Positions 35,475 to 43,426 of a stretch of 64,000 bases of DNA are shown one piece after another. The notes under the pieces were generated by a model. It was not told the origin of the DNA. It saw only the letters and a program-made list of their open reading frames with translations, and did no database searches. Numbering within the stretch: position 1 is the first letter of the stretch; each line of letters opens with the position of its first letter. A program made the position numbers and the translations under genes. This DNA is from Nosocomiicoccus ampullae (GTDB taxonomy: Bacteria > Bacillota > Bacilli > Staphylococcales > Salinicoccaceae), in the NCBI RefSeq assembly GCF_019357495.1, contig NZ_CP079110.1, positions 806,001 to 870,000 on the forward strand, in the 5' to 3' direction.

Positions 35475-36309
35475 TGAAAGAGAATTACTAGAGTTAGATC
35501 CGTCTACATTATTACTTGTTGATACGAGAAACGTCATGGGAAATGAACAAAAAACAAATGAACTTCTACGAAATGATTCGATTAAACATACCGTTCATAT
35601 ATCAGAACACCCATTTTTCGTTGAAGAGGGTGGACATAATAATGGTCGTAGTCCAATTCCAACTAAAGGTATTGTTAAGGGGTTATACGATTCACTTAAA
35701 TCAACAGGAAAAGATATCGTATTATTCGCGGATGACAAAAGTTTCTTTCATACGCGCCTATACGTCGTTTTCAAATTATATGGTTATGATGTCAAAATTT
35801 ATATTGGTAGTTTAGATACTTTAAAAAAAGTGGCTGAAAAAGTCGATGATGTGTCAGTAGAACTACCGAGGGAGTTTGAAAGTATTGATGAACTTCCTGA
35901 CAGTAATTTTTACACAACACTAGAAGAAGTCGAAAAAAATCTTAATGATAATAATCATTTACTAATAGATGTTCGTGCAAGATCTAGATATCTCGGTGAA
36001 GGAGATAGTATGGATAGCAAAAGCGGTCATATTCCGACAGCAATTAATATCGAAAACAGAGAGTTGTTTAAAGACGGAAATATATCACTCGACGTTTTAC
36101 AAGACGAACTTGTAGATATTAAAAAGTTCGATAAAGTCACAGTATCTTGCGGTTCTGGGATGAGTGCTACACCGATGTTTATGTTTTTAGATTACCACGA
36201 TGTTCCTGTTAAATTGTATGGTGGTAGTTTTTCTGAATGGGTACGTGAAGGTAAAAAGATTGTGAGTAATGAAACGACTTTAAAGGAACGTGTATTAGAC
36301 ATTGAGTAA
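35461..36309 (+). CDS. Tandem-rhodanese sulfurtransferase
   Basis: A 282-residue protein with two rhodanese domains, as in thiosulfate/3-mercaptopyruvate sulfurtransferases. The N-terminal domain lacks a catalytic Cys; the C-terminal active loop is C230-G-S-G-M-S-A-T, with the preceding L-I-D-V-R-A-R-S-R-Y near 167. It moves sulfane sulfur to a thiol acceptor; the physiological donor is not clear. I choose ATG 35461 with AGGTGA just upstream rather than GTG 35452. It overlaps dynA and the exonuclease gene at its two ends. Confidence 0.88.
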   Translation: MSIIDERELLELDPSTLLLVDTRNVMGNEQKTNELLRNDSIKHTVHISEHPFFVEEGGHNNGRSPIPTKGIVKGLYDSLKSTGKDIVLFADDKSFFHTRLYVVFKLYGYDVKIYIGSLDTLKKVAEKVDDVSVELPREFESIDELPDSNFYTTLEEVEKNLNDNNHLLIDVRARSRYLGEGDSMDSKSGHIPTAINIENRELFKDGNISLDVLQDELVDIKKFDKVTVSCGSGMSATPMFMFLDYHDVPVKLYGGSFSEWVREGKKIVSNETTLKERVLDIE

Positions 36310-37170
36310 ATTATTAGTTATCGACGGAATGGCGCTACTATTTCGTCACTTTTTTGCAACGAGTTTTAGTAAACAATTCTTTTACAACAAATATGATCAA
36401 CCAACAAACGGCGTACAAGGTACCATTCGTCATATATATAAGGCAATTGAAATTATACGCCCTGAAAAATCATCATTGCGTGGGATATGGGGAGTAAAAC
36501 GGTCCGTACAGAGTGGTATGATGACTATAAATCGAATCGACCACCTCCCCCAGAAGAACTTATCCCTCAATTTGATTTAGTAAAAGACGTTTTAAATGAC
36601 CTTGGTTTTTATCAAATTGGAATGACAGGCTATGAAGCTGATGACATAATTGGTACAATCGCAAAAAAATATAATCAAACAATTATTATCTCTGGCGATA
36701 AAGATCTACTGCAAGTCATCAACTCACATAATGAATTATGGCTAACTAAAAAAGGTTTTACTGAATACGACATATACGATTACGAACGTTTTATAAATGA
36801 ATATTCAATTACACCAGAGCAATTTATCGATGTAAAAGCACTGATGGGCGATAGTGGGGATGGTTATTTTGGTGTTAGTGGAATCGGTGAGAAAACAGCG
36901 TTAAAGCTTATACAAAAGCATGTCACACTCGATAATCTATTAAATAACTTGGATTCACTCACAAATCGTCAACGTGAAAACATATTAAAAGACTATGATC
37001 ATTTAATATTAAGTCGTCGACTTGCTGAAATTATTACAGACGTACCAGTAAACGTAAGTGACATTATCGAATTTTCAGATTTTAGTTATGACATCGAACG
37101 TCAATTAGACGTTTTAGAAAATTATGATCTTACGATATCAAAACGTTATGTTGAAAGTTTGGATTTATAA
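36302..37170 (+). pseudogene. ypcP: 5'-3' exonuclease (YpcP-like), broken by a -1 frameshift
   Basis: The gene encodes a PIN/FEN-type 5'-3' exonuclease related to the N-terminal domain of DNA polymerase I. The first frame (TTG 36302) gives M-S-K-L-L-V-I-D-G-M-A-L-L-F-R up to codon 54, then leaves the family sequence. The -1 frame resumes exactly with I-A-W-D-M-G-S-K-T-V-R, then the metal-binding Y-E-A-D-D-I-I-G, S-G-D-K-D-L-L-Q and the helix-hairpin-helix V-S-G-I-G-E-K-T-A. The junction is the run GAAAAATC at 36464-36471; one more A would restore P-E-K-I-I-I-A-W-D-M. All other motifs are intact, so this is a recent lesion, a sequencing error or a recoding site. Confidence 0.85.
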
Positions 37171-37565
37171 TGGCTAAAATATATATTGATGCAGCGACTA
37201 GACAACATCCACATGTTTCAGTCGGCGCTGTTGTTATAAAAAATGACGATAAAGTTTATGAGTTCACAACACTGTTTGAAGGAATAGATAATAATGAAGC
37301 AGAATGGGCAACTTTGGTATATGCAATTGAGAGATGTATCGAATATAATATAACTGAAGCAATTATTTACACTGATTCAAAAATAGTTGTTGATTCAATA
37401 GAAAAAAGATTTGTAAAAAATAAGCGTTTCAAAAAGTATTTAGATGAATATATGAAACATGAAACTTCGTTTAATCTACTATTTACTTCTTTTGTAATGC
37501 GAAAAAATAACAAACATGCAGATACTCTTGCGAAAAATGGACTGTACAAACATTTAAATAAGTAA
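37170..37565 (+). CDS. RNase HI-like protein (YpeP-like)
   Basis: A 131-residue RNase H-fold protein. The four acidic positions of the family are visible: D7 in Y-I-D-A-A-T, E in N-N-E-A-E-W, D in Y-T-D-S-K-I-V, and D in N-K-H-A-D-T-L-A-K-N. It may therefore be an active ribonuclease H, though some relatives are inactive. The start overlaps the exonuclease stop by 1 nt. In Bacillales the pair ypcP-ypeP is conserved. Confidence 0.85.
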   Translation: MAKIYIDAATRQHPHVSVGAVVIKNDDKVYEFTTLFEGIDNNEAEWATLVYAIERCIEYNITEAIIYTDSKIVVDSIEKRFVKNKRFKKYLDEYMKHETSFNLLFTSFVMRKNNKHADTLAKNGLYKHLNK

Positions 37566-37581
37566 AGGATTAGCGCATATT

Positions 37582-37752
37582 ATGAATCTTCATGAACTTG
37601 AGAAAATTCGTGAGTTAGAAGATAACTATTGCAAAAACTGTAAGTTAAAAAAAGTAAACAGAAAATTATATAATAAATCCTACGCACATCATTTTTGTAT
37701 CAATGAATGTTCTGTAGGACTTAAAATAAAAATATATGGAAATAATTTATGA
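37582..37752 (+). CDS. ypeQ: Small zinc-finger-like protein (YpeQ/DUF2602-like)
   Basis: A 56-residue protein that is easy to miss because of its size. It has C-x-x-C at residues 17-20 and H-x-F-C-x-x-x-C near 37-43, a likely zinc-binding set, with I-R-E-L-E-D-N-Y-C before and G-L-K-I-K-I-Y-G-N after. Size, motif spacing and position after ypeP match the YpeQ/DUF2602 family. AAAGGAT lies about 10 nt before the ATG. The function is unknown. Confidence 0.75.
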   Translation: MNLHELEKIRELEDNYCKNCKLKKVNRKLYNKSYAHHFCINECSVGLKIKIYGNNL

Positions 37753-37763
37753 GGAGAATACAA

Positions 37764-38869
37764 ATGAACATTTTAAAAATCGAACCTACACCAAACCCAA
37801 ATACAATGAAAGTTGTTTTAGATGAACATAAAGAAGATATGAAATCTTCAACACATACTGAAGTTAGCGATGATAATCCTGAATTCATTAATCGTGTACT
37901 TGAAATTGAAGAAGTGACAAGTGTATTTTATGCACTAGACTTCATTTCTATCGACAAAGATCCTCGTGCGGATTGGGAGACTATCATTCCTAAAATCGAA
38001 GCAACGTTTGAAGACGGCGATACAAAAAAGTAGTACCGCACGTCGACGAACATTTCGGTGAAGTAAAAGTAGAGTTACTTAAATTTAAAGAAATCCCTTA
38101 CCAAATTAAGTTAAATGATGGACAAGCTAGAGAAGAGTTAAGTGAAAGATTTGTACAAGCAGTAGAAAAAGCGACATTACCGACCGATAACATTATTTTT
38201 AGTAGAAAATGGGATGCGCTTGGATTTTATTATGGTGAACTTCAAGACGTTTTAAACGAAGTTACTGAAGAACTTGAAGCAATATATACTGAATCTCGTT
38301 TAGAAGAACTCATTCAAGCTGCGAAAGAAAACAAACAGCCTGAACCGAAGCAATATTTCAAAGTTGATTTAGATACATTTAAAAATGAATCCGACTGGAA
38401 AAAGCGTCTCTATTACTTAAATCACTTTGACACACCAGATATATCTGATTACGAATTTTTATCGTATGCGTTAACTGACGTGAAAGTTCAGATTCGTAGA
38501 ATGGCAGTGTCACTACTCGCAATGATTGAAAAGGAAAAGACATTAAATTATTTAAAAGATGCTTTACAAGACAAATCTGTAACTGTAAGAAGAACTGCAG
38601 GAGACGCTTATAGCGATCTCGGCTTTAAATCTGGCTTAAAAGATATATATCCATTACTTAACGATAAAAGTCCGATTGTTCGTTGGCGTGCGGCAATGTT
38701 TATATATGAAGTTGGAGACGAATCGAGTCTACCTTACTTGTATAAATATAGAGAAGATTCATCTTATGAATGTAAACTCCAAAAAGAACTCGCAATTTCT
38801 CGAATTGAAGACGGAGAAGAAGCACTTGGAAGTGTTTGGAAACAAATGGAAATGAGGGATAAGTCATGA
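37764..38869 (+). pseudogene. cvfC: Conserved virulence factor C homologue, interrupted by a -1 frameshift
   Basis: The protein (B. subtilis YpgR, S. aureus CvfC) has an N-terminal Nfu_N-type domain, beginning M-N-I-L-K-I-E-P-T-P-N-P-N-T-M-K, and C-terminal HEAT-like repeats ending E-A-L-G-S-V-W-K-Q-M. The first frame stops at TAG 38031-38033 after 89 codons. The -1 frame is open from there to 38869 and continues with V-V-P-H-V-D-E-H-F-G-E-V-K, the family sequence. The switch point is A-AAA-AAG-TAG at 38024-38033: a perfect slippery heptamer directly before the stop. It may be recoded, mutated by loss of one A, or mis-sequenced. I choose ATG 37764, after GAGGAG. The end overlaps brxA by 4 nt. 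Confidence 0.85.
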
Positions 38870-39303
38870 ACGCATACGAAGATTATATGAATGAGCTTGT
38901 AGAAGCATATAGAAGAGACTTAACTAAATATAATTTTGAAGAACTAACAACTACTGATGCAGTCAATACTTTCATGAACGATTTAGACAGCAATGAAACA
39001 ACTTTTGTTGTGATTAATAGTATGTGTGGTTGTGCGGCAGGACTCGCAAGACCAGCAGCTCGTACAGTTGCATTACAAAATCCAAATAAACCTGATCACT
39101 TAGTCACTGTTTTTGCTGGGCAAGACAAAGAAGCAACAGAAACAATGAGAGAATATATCGGTCAAGCGCCATCTAGCCCGTCAATGGCTCTTTTTGAAGG
39201 AAAAGACTTAAAATATTTCTTACCGAGAGAATTTATTGAAGGTAGAGAAGTCGAAGATATTATGATGGACTTAAAAGATGTGTTTGACGAACATTGTCAA
39301 TAA
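38866..39303 (+). CDS. brxA: Bacilliredoxin BrxA (YphP/YqiW family)
   Basis: BrxA removes bacillithiol from mixed disulfides on proteins. The 145-residue chain carries the active motif C-G-C (in [11 protein letters not shown]) near residue 53 and the downstream S-S-P-S-M-A-L-F. It complements the bacillithiol synthase gene bshA of this window. GAGGGAT precedes the ATG. It ends the long operon that begins after rnpB, with a bidirectional terminator following. Confidence 0.95.
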   Translation: MNAYEDYMNELVEAYRRDLTKYNFEELTTTDAVNTFMNDLDSNETTFVVINSMCGCAAGLARPAARTVALQNPNKPDHLVTVFAGQDKEATETMREYIGQAPSSPSMALFEGKDLKYFLPREFIEGREVEDIMMDLKDVFDEHCQ

Positions 39304-39332
39304 AAAAAGGAAAGCGTTTCGCTTTCCTTTTT
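39304..39332. terminator. Bidirectional terminator between brxA and a minus-strand small gene
   Basis: AAAAAGGAAAGCG (39304-39316) pairs with CGCTTTCCTTTTT (39320-39332) around TTT. There are T tracts on both strands, so it can end transcripts from either side. Confidence 0.93.
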
Positions 39333-39348
39333 AGTCTATTAATTAGTA

Positions 39349-39420
39349 TTATTCGTAAATGCACATCGAAATCATGTAAAGTGAGAGTAATACTAATCCA
39401 GTAAACATTACTGCTTCCAT
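39349..39420 (-). CDS. Candidate 23-residue membrane peptide
   Basis: The minus strand reads M-E-A-V-M-F-T-G-L-V-L-L-S-L-Y-M-I-S-M-C-I-Y-E then TAA. Residues 4-21 form one hydrophobic helix with acidic residues at both ends. AAGGAGTGG (plus 39426-39434) lies 5-6 nt before the ATG, a perfect TATAAT stands further upstream on the same strand (about plus 39461-39466), and the bidirectional terminator 39304-39332 follows. Together these make a self-contained transcription unit of about 150 nt. I do not recognise the peptide family; it could be a small regulatory membrane protein or toxin-like peptide. Confidence 0.55.
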   Translation of the reverse strand: MEAVMFTGLVLLSLYMISMCIYE

Positions 39421-39436
39421 TAAGACCACTCCTTCT

Positions 39437-39465
39437 TTGGAAGTATTTATGATTACTTACATTAT
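39437..39465 (+). promoter_or_regulatory. Possible promoter of thyA
   Basis: TTGGAA (39437-39442), a 17-nt spacer and CATTAT (39460-39465) point toward thyA. The region also carries the minus-strand promoter of the small peptide gene, so the two units diverge from here. Confidence 0.4.
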
Positions 39466-39500
39466 ATTAAATATACAAGATAAAAGAAAGGTGGATTTTT

Positions 39501-40454
39501 ATGAATAGTTTTGACGAAGCTTATCATAACCTGTTAACGCACGTTTTAGACACAGGTATTGAAAAAGATGACCGTACAGGTACTGGAACAATTTCTACAT
39601 TTGGATACCAAATGCGTTTTGATTTAAGTAAAGGTTTCCCGCTTCTTACGACAAAACGTACATCATTTAAACTTATCGCCACTGAACTCATTTGGTTTAT
39701 GAGAGGCGATACGAATATCAAATATTTGCTTCAGTACAACAATAATATTTGGAATGAATGGGCGTTTAAACGTTATGTTGAGTCTGAGGATTACAAAGGT
39801 CCAGATATGACAGATTTTGGTCGTCGCGCACTCAAAGATGAAGCGTTTAATGAAGTGTATAAAGAAGAGATGGAAAAATATAAAAAAAGAATTTTAACTG
39901 ACGACACATTTGCTAAAAAATATGGGGAACTTGGGAACGTATACGGAAAACAGTGGAGAGACTGGGTAGGACCAAATGGTGAATCTATCGATCAATTAAA
40001 AAATTTAATTGATTCGATTAAGAATAATCCATACTCTAGACGTCATATCATTTCAGCATGGAACCCAGCTGAAATTGAAACGATGGCATTACCACCTTGT
40101 CATACATTATTCCAGTTTTACGTAAATGATGGAAAACTAAGCTTACAACTTTACCAACGTAGTGCTGATGTATTTTTAGGTGTTCCATTTAATATTGCAT
40201 CATATAGTTTACTATTAATACTTGTCGCAAGAGAAACTGGTTTAGAAGTGGGAGAATTCGTGCATACGTTTGGTGACGTTCACATTTATAAAAACCATAT
40301 TGATGCGGTTGAAACACAGCTTTCACGTGATGGTTTTGAAGCACCAACAGTTAAAGTTAATACGGATAAATCAATGTTTGATCTTGAATATGAAGATTTA
40401 GAACTTGTAGATTATAAAAGTCATAAAAGTATTAAAGCACCAATCGCAGTGTAA
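39501..40454 (+). CDS. thyA: Thymidylate synthase
   Basis: ThyA methylates dUMP to dTMP using methylenetetrahydrofolate. The 317-residue protein has D-R-T-G-T-G-T near residue 22, [10 protein letters not shown], and the nucleophile C200 in [10 protein letters not shown]. An insertion around residues 88-140 is normal for the long staphylococcal form. AAAGGTGG precedes the ATG. dfrA follows after 12 nt; the two enzymes form one folate cycle, ThyA producing dihydrofolate and DfrA recycling it. Confidence 0.97.
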   Translation: MNSFDEAYHNLLTHVLDTGIEKDDRTGTGTISTFGYQMRFDLSKGFPLLTTKRTSFKLIATELIWFMRGDTNIKYLLQYNNNIWNEWAFKRYVESEDYKGPDMTDFGRRALKDEAFNEVYKEEMEKYKKRILTDDTFAKKYGELGNVYGKQWRDWVGPNGESIDQLKNLIDSIKNNPYSRRHIISAWNPAEIETMALPPCHTLFQFYVNDGKLSLQLYQRSADVFLGVPFNIASYSLLLILVARETGLEVGEFVHTFGDVHIYKNHIDAVETQLSRDGFEAPTVKVNTDKSMFDLEYEDLELVDYKSHKSIKAPIAV

Positions 40455-40466
40455 AGGAGAAAAATT

Positions 40467-40955
40467 ATGTTATCTTTAATCGTAGCATACGCGAATCAAA
40501 ACGTGATTGGGTTTAAAGGTGATATGCCCTGGAAACTCCCACACGATTTAAAACGTGTTAAAGAAATTACGACAGGTCATACTATCGTCATGGGCCGTTC
40601 AACTTATGAATCACTTGGTAAACCACTACCAAATAGAAAAAATGTTGTTTTAACTTCTCAAAATATTGAGGACGATGGAATAGAAATTATTAGAAGCCTC
40701 GAAGAAATTAAAGACTTAGAAGGTAAAGTGTTTATATTTGGTGGAAGTAAGTTGTACCACGCAATGATTGATGAGGTTGACGAAATGTATATTACTGAAA
40801 TATATGAAGATTTTATTGGGGATACGTTCTTCCCTGAATATGATAAAGACGACTTTGAAATCATATCTAGAGAGGACTTTGATGTGTCAGAGGATGTTAA
40901 CTATCCATATTCATATTTACACATCATAAGAAAAGAAGATAGCTATGAATCGTAA
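40467..40955 (+). CDS. dfrA: Dihydrofolate reductase
   Basis: This enzyme reduces dihydrofolate to tetrahydrofolate with NADPH. Its 162 residues include P-W-K-L-P-H-D-L-K near 22-30, G-R-S-T-Y-E-S-L-G-K-P-L-P-N-R and the V-F-I-F-G-G strand. Phe91 of that strand aligns with Phe98 of the S. aureus chromosomal enzyme, the residue changed in common trimethoprim-resistant forms, so this copy looks like the ordinary sensitive type. It lies in the chromosomal thyA-dfrA order, not in a mobile context. AAAGGAG precedes the ATG. Confidence 0.96.
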   Translation: MLSLIVAYANQNVIGFKGDMPWKLPHDLKRVKEITTGHTIVMGRSTYESLGKPLPNRKNVVLTSQNIEDDGIEIIRSLEEIKDLEGKVFIFGGSKLYHAMIDEVDEMYITEIYEDFIGDTFFPEYDKDDFEIISREDFDVSEDVNYPYSYLHIIRKEDSYES

Positions 40956-41499
40956 TATATGGAAAATACTATTTTTAATATTACTCTCAATTAATTTAAT
41001 CGTAATATTAACTATCGGCTATAAAATTTTAACGACACCGAGTTATGACAATTTTACTGAAAAATCAAATCAAACTCACACGTCACCAATTCAAGTCGTT
41101 ACAAATAACGAAACGATAGAACACGCGATTAATCAACAAATTGACGAAAACATGTACGTCAATATTAATGAGGACGGTATCATTATAGAAACGGGATACC
41201 ATGTACTAAACCTAGATATACCTGTAAAAATCTCAATAGAACCACTTGTAAAAGACGATAAAATTATTCTACAATTAAAAGATATAGACGTTGCTTCATT
41301 ATCCATTAGTATGGATATGCTCTACGATACACTTAAAAATCATGTAGAGCTTGGTGAAGGAATGACTTTTAGCGACGAGTCAGCTGAAATAATTATCGAT
41401 TCAAAGGTATTTAAAGATCAGCTCGAATACGACGTTACAATCGATGAAATTGATTATAAAAACGATAAATGGTACTTCTCAGTCGATGGGGTACTCTAA
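40945..41499 (+). CDS. ypmS: DUF2140 membrane-anchored protein (YpmS-like)
   Basis: A 184-residue protein with one N-terminal membrane helix (about residues 7-28) and a hydrophilic outer domain. It overlaps the dfrA end by 11 nt. The position downstream of folate genes and the layout match YpmS (DUF2140) of Bacillales. The function is not known. Only a weak purine-rich site lies before the ATG, so translation is probably coupled to dfrA. Confidence 0.75.
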   Translation: MNRNIWKILFLILLSINLIVILTIGYKILTTPSYDNFTEKSNQTHTSPIQVVTNNETIEHAINQQIDENMYVNINEDGIIIETGYHVLNLDIPVKISIEPLVKDDKIILQLKDIDVASLSISMDMLYDTLKNHVELGEGMTFSDESAEIIIDSKVFKDQLEYDVTIDEIDYKNDKWYFSVDGVL

Positions 41500-41512
41500 A
41501 GGAGTGTAGTAA

Positions 41513-42034
41513 ATGGCAAAAGCAACTTTAGCAGGTGGATGTTTCTGGTGTCTTGTTAAACCGTTTGACCAATATGACGGTGTGAATAGTGTTATAAGTG
41601 GATATTCAAACGGACATAAAGAAAATCCAACATATGAAGAAGTTGGATCAGGCACAACCGGACATACTGAAGCTGTTCAAATTGATTTTGATCCAGAAGT
41701 TATTTCTTATAACGAAATTTTAGAAGTTTTCTTCAAAACATTTGACCCAACTGATAACGACGGTCAATTTGGTGACAGAGGATCAATGTATATGCCTGCA
41801 GTTTTTTATCATGACGAAGAACAAAAAGAAGCTGCAGAGGAATATATTAAAGAATTAAATGACAAGAAAGTTTTTAAAGACCCTGTTATCACGCCTGTAT
41901 TACCTTATAAAAACTTCTATGAAGCCGAAGATTATCATCAAGACTTTTATAAGAAAAATAGCGCACATTATAATGCGTTCTATAAAGGATCTGGTCGTAA
42001 AGGATTCATTGAAGAGCATTGGGGTGAAAATTAA
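41513..42034 (+). CDS. msrA: Peptide-methionine (S)-S-oxide reductase
   Basis: MsrA repairs the S form of oxidised methionine in proteins. The active motif G-G-C-F-W-C has the catalytic C10, and Y-S-N-G-H and [11 protein letters not shown] follow. The length is 173 aa. AAAGGAG lies 8 nt before the ATG. Its stop overlaps the msrB start (TAATG), so both repair enzymes are made together. Confidence 0.97.
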   Translation: MAKATLAGGCFWCLVKPFDQYDGVNSVISGYSNGHKENPTYEEVGSGTTGHTEAVQIDFDPEVISYNEILEVFFKTFDPTDNDGQFGDRGSMYMPAVFYHDEEQKEAAEEYIKELNDKKVFKDPVITPVLPYKNFYEAEDYHQDFYKKNSAHYNAFYKGSGRKGFIEEHWGEN

Positions 42035-42453
42035 TGAATAAAAATGTTTCAGAGCTTAATGAGATGGAATATCATGTTATGAAAGAAAATGGAACAGAGC
42101 CCCCATTTCAAAATGAATATGATCAACATACTGAAGTAGGAATTTATGTCGATAAATTATCTGGTCAAGCACTATTTAGCTCGACAGATAAATACGATGC
42201 TGGATGCGGCTGGCCATCTTTTACAAGAACAATCGACGAGTCGGTATCTGAGCATTTCGATGATTCATTTGGCATGCGCAGAATTGAAGTCCGTAGTGAT
42301 ACCTCAGATTCACATTTAGGACACGTATTTAATGATGGACCAGTCGAAGCCGGTGGAATGAGATATTGTATTAATTCAGCTGCACTTAATTTCATTCCAA
42401 AAGAAGACTTAAAAGGTACAGAATATGAAAAGTACTTAACATTATTTGAGTGA
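42034..42453 (+). CDS. msrB: Peptide-methionine (R)-S-oxide reductase
   Basis: MsrB repairs the R form of methionine sulfoxide. The 139-residue protein carries [18 protein letters not shown] and the catalytic Cys at 112 in R-Y-C-I-N-S-A-A-L. It starts within the msrA stop codon. The two C-x-x-C pairs of zinc-type MsrB proteins are not visible, as is usual for Firmicute forms. Confidence 0.96.
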   Translation: MNKNVSELNEMEYHVMKENGTEPPFQNEYDQHTEVGIYVDKLSGQALFSSTDKYDAGCGWPSFTRTIDESVSEHFDDSFGMRRIEVRSDTSDSHLGHVFNDGPVEAGGMRYCINSAALNFIPKEDLKGTEYEKYLTLFE

Positions 42454-42457
42454 TTTT

Positions 42458-42679
42458 ATGAAAAGTTATTCTTTTTATCAATTTTTAAAAACGAAAACTG
42501 GAGAAAAAAGTGACAAAGGATCATTTTCAACTCAAGCTGTAAATGACCCACAATTTCCCATATTTTCAACAGACTATGATGAGATATCTGATTATCTAGA
42601 GAAAACACCATATGACGGTGTTTCTCTGGATACATATGATACGCTATTTGAAGAATATAAAAACTGGTTAAATTATTAG
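42458..42679 (+). CDS. yozE: YozE/UPF0346 family SAM-like protein
   Basis: A 73-residue protein with the YozE-SAM-like pattern: S-Y-S-F-Y-Q-F-L near the start, [14 protein letters not shown]-x-E-I-S-x-Y-L in the middle. I choose ATG 42458, matching the M-K-S-F-Y start of B. subtilis YozE, over TTG 42446 inside msrB. The ribosome binding site is weak (GAGTGA). The function is unknown. Confidence 0.82.
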   Translation: MKSYSFYQFLKTKTGEKSDKGSFSTQAVNDPQFPIFSTDYDEISDYLEKTPYDGVSLDTYDTLFEEYKNWLNY

Positions 42680-42689
42680 GAGGAAAATG

Positions 42690-43400
42690 ATGAGTATTCA
42701 TATTGGAGCAGAACAAGGTGCTATTGCAGAAACGATTTTATTACCAGGAGACCCATTACGCGCAAAATATATTGCAGAGACATTTTTAGAAGATGTGACT
42801 CAATTTAACGAAGTAAGAAATATGTTTGGATTTACTGGAACGTACAAAGGAAAAAGAATCTCTGTCATGGGAACAGGAATGGGAATTCCATCAATCTCGA
42901 TTTACGTTCATGAATTAATGCGTGATTATGGTGTAAAGAATTTAATTCGTGTTGGAACTTGTGGCGCAATCAAAGAAGATATTAAAGTACGTGATTTAAT
43001 TATCGCACAAAGTGCATCGACAGATTCTAGTCAAAATGTAAAATTATTTGACGGCATTAGCTATGCACCAACTTCTGACTTTGAATTGCTATCTTCAGCG
43101 TATAACGAAGCGACAAAACGTGGTGCACGCGCAGTAGTTGGTAACGTATTTACTGCAGATTCATTCTATGATGAAAAAGGTAATATCGAACAACTCGCTG
43201 AATACGGTGTGCTTGCTTTAGAGATGGAATCAAGTGCTTTATTTACAATTGCTAAAAAATATGACGCTAAAGCATTAAGTATCTTAACAGTATCTGATCA
43301 CGTTTTAACTGGAGAAGAAACTTCAGCAATGGAAAGACAAACATCATTTAACGAAATGATTGAAATAGCATTAGACGCAGCATTACCTTTTGCTGAGTAA
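42690..43400 (+). CDS. deoD: Purine nucleoside phosphorylase DeoD
   Basis: DeoD splits purine nucleosides with phosphate to free base and ribose 1-phosphate. The hexameric NP-1 type is shown by [10 protein letters not shown] near residue 19, [16 protein letters not shown] and E-M-E-S-S-A-L-F near 180. Length is 236 aa from ATG 42690; AGGAGG (42678-42683) is 6 nt before it and only 3 nt before the alternative ATG 42687. Confidence 0.95.
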   Translation: MSIHIGAEQGAIAETILLPGDPLRAKYIAETFLEDVTQFNEVRNMFGFTGTYKGKRISVMGTGMGIPSISIYVHELMRDYGVKNLIRVGTCGAIKEDIKVRDLIIAQSASTDSSQNVKLFDGISYAPTSDFELLSSAYNEATKRGARAVVGNVFTADSFYDEKGNIEQLAEYGVLALEMESSALFTIAKKYDAKALSILTVSDHVLTGEETSAMERQTSFNEMIEIALDAALPFAE

Positions 43401-43426
43401 TTTTTAATTAGAAAATAGGTGAAGTT

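Noticed and set aside
40467-40955. dfrA as an acquired trimethoprim-resistance gene
   Set aside because: It lies in the chromosomal thyA-dfrA order with no mobile element beside it, and the Phe of the F-G-G strand is the sensitive form.
42598-42627. Hairpin with AGAGAAAACACC and GGTGTTTCTCT arms inside yozE
   Set aside because: It lies in coding sequence, has a bulged base and no T tract, and is not near a start or stop. I see no reason to call it functional.
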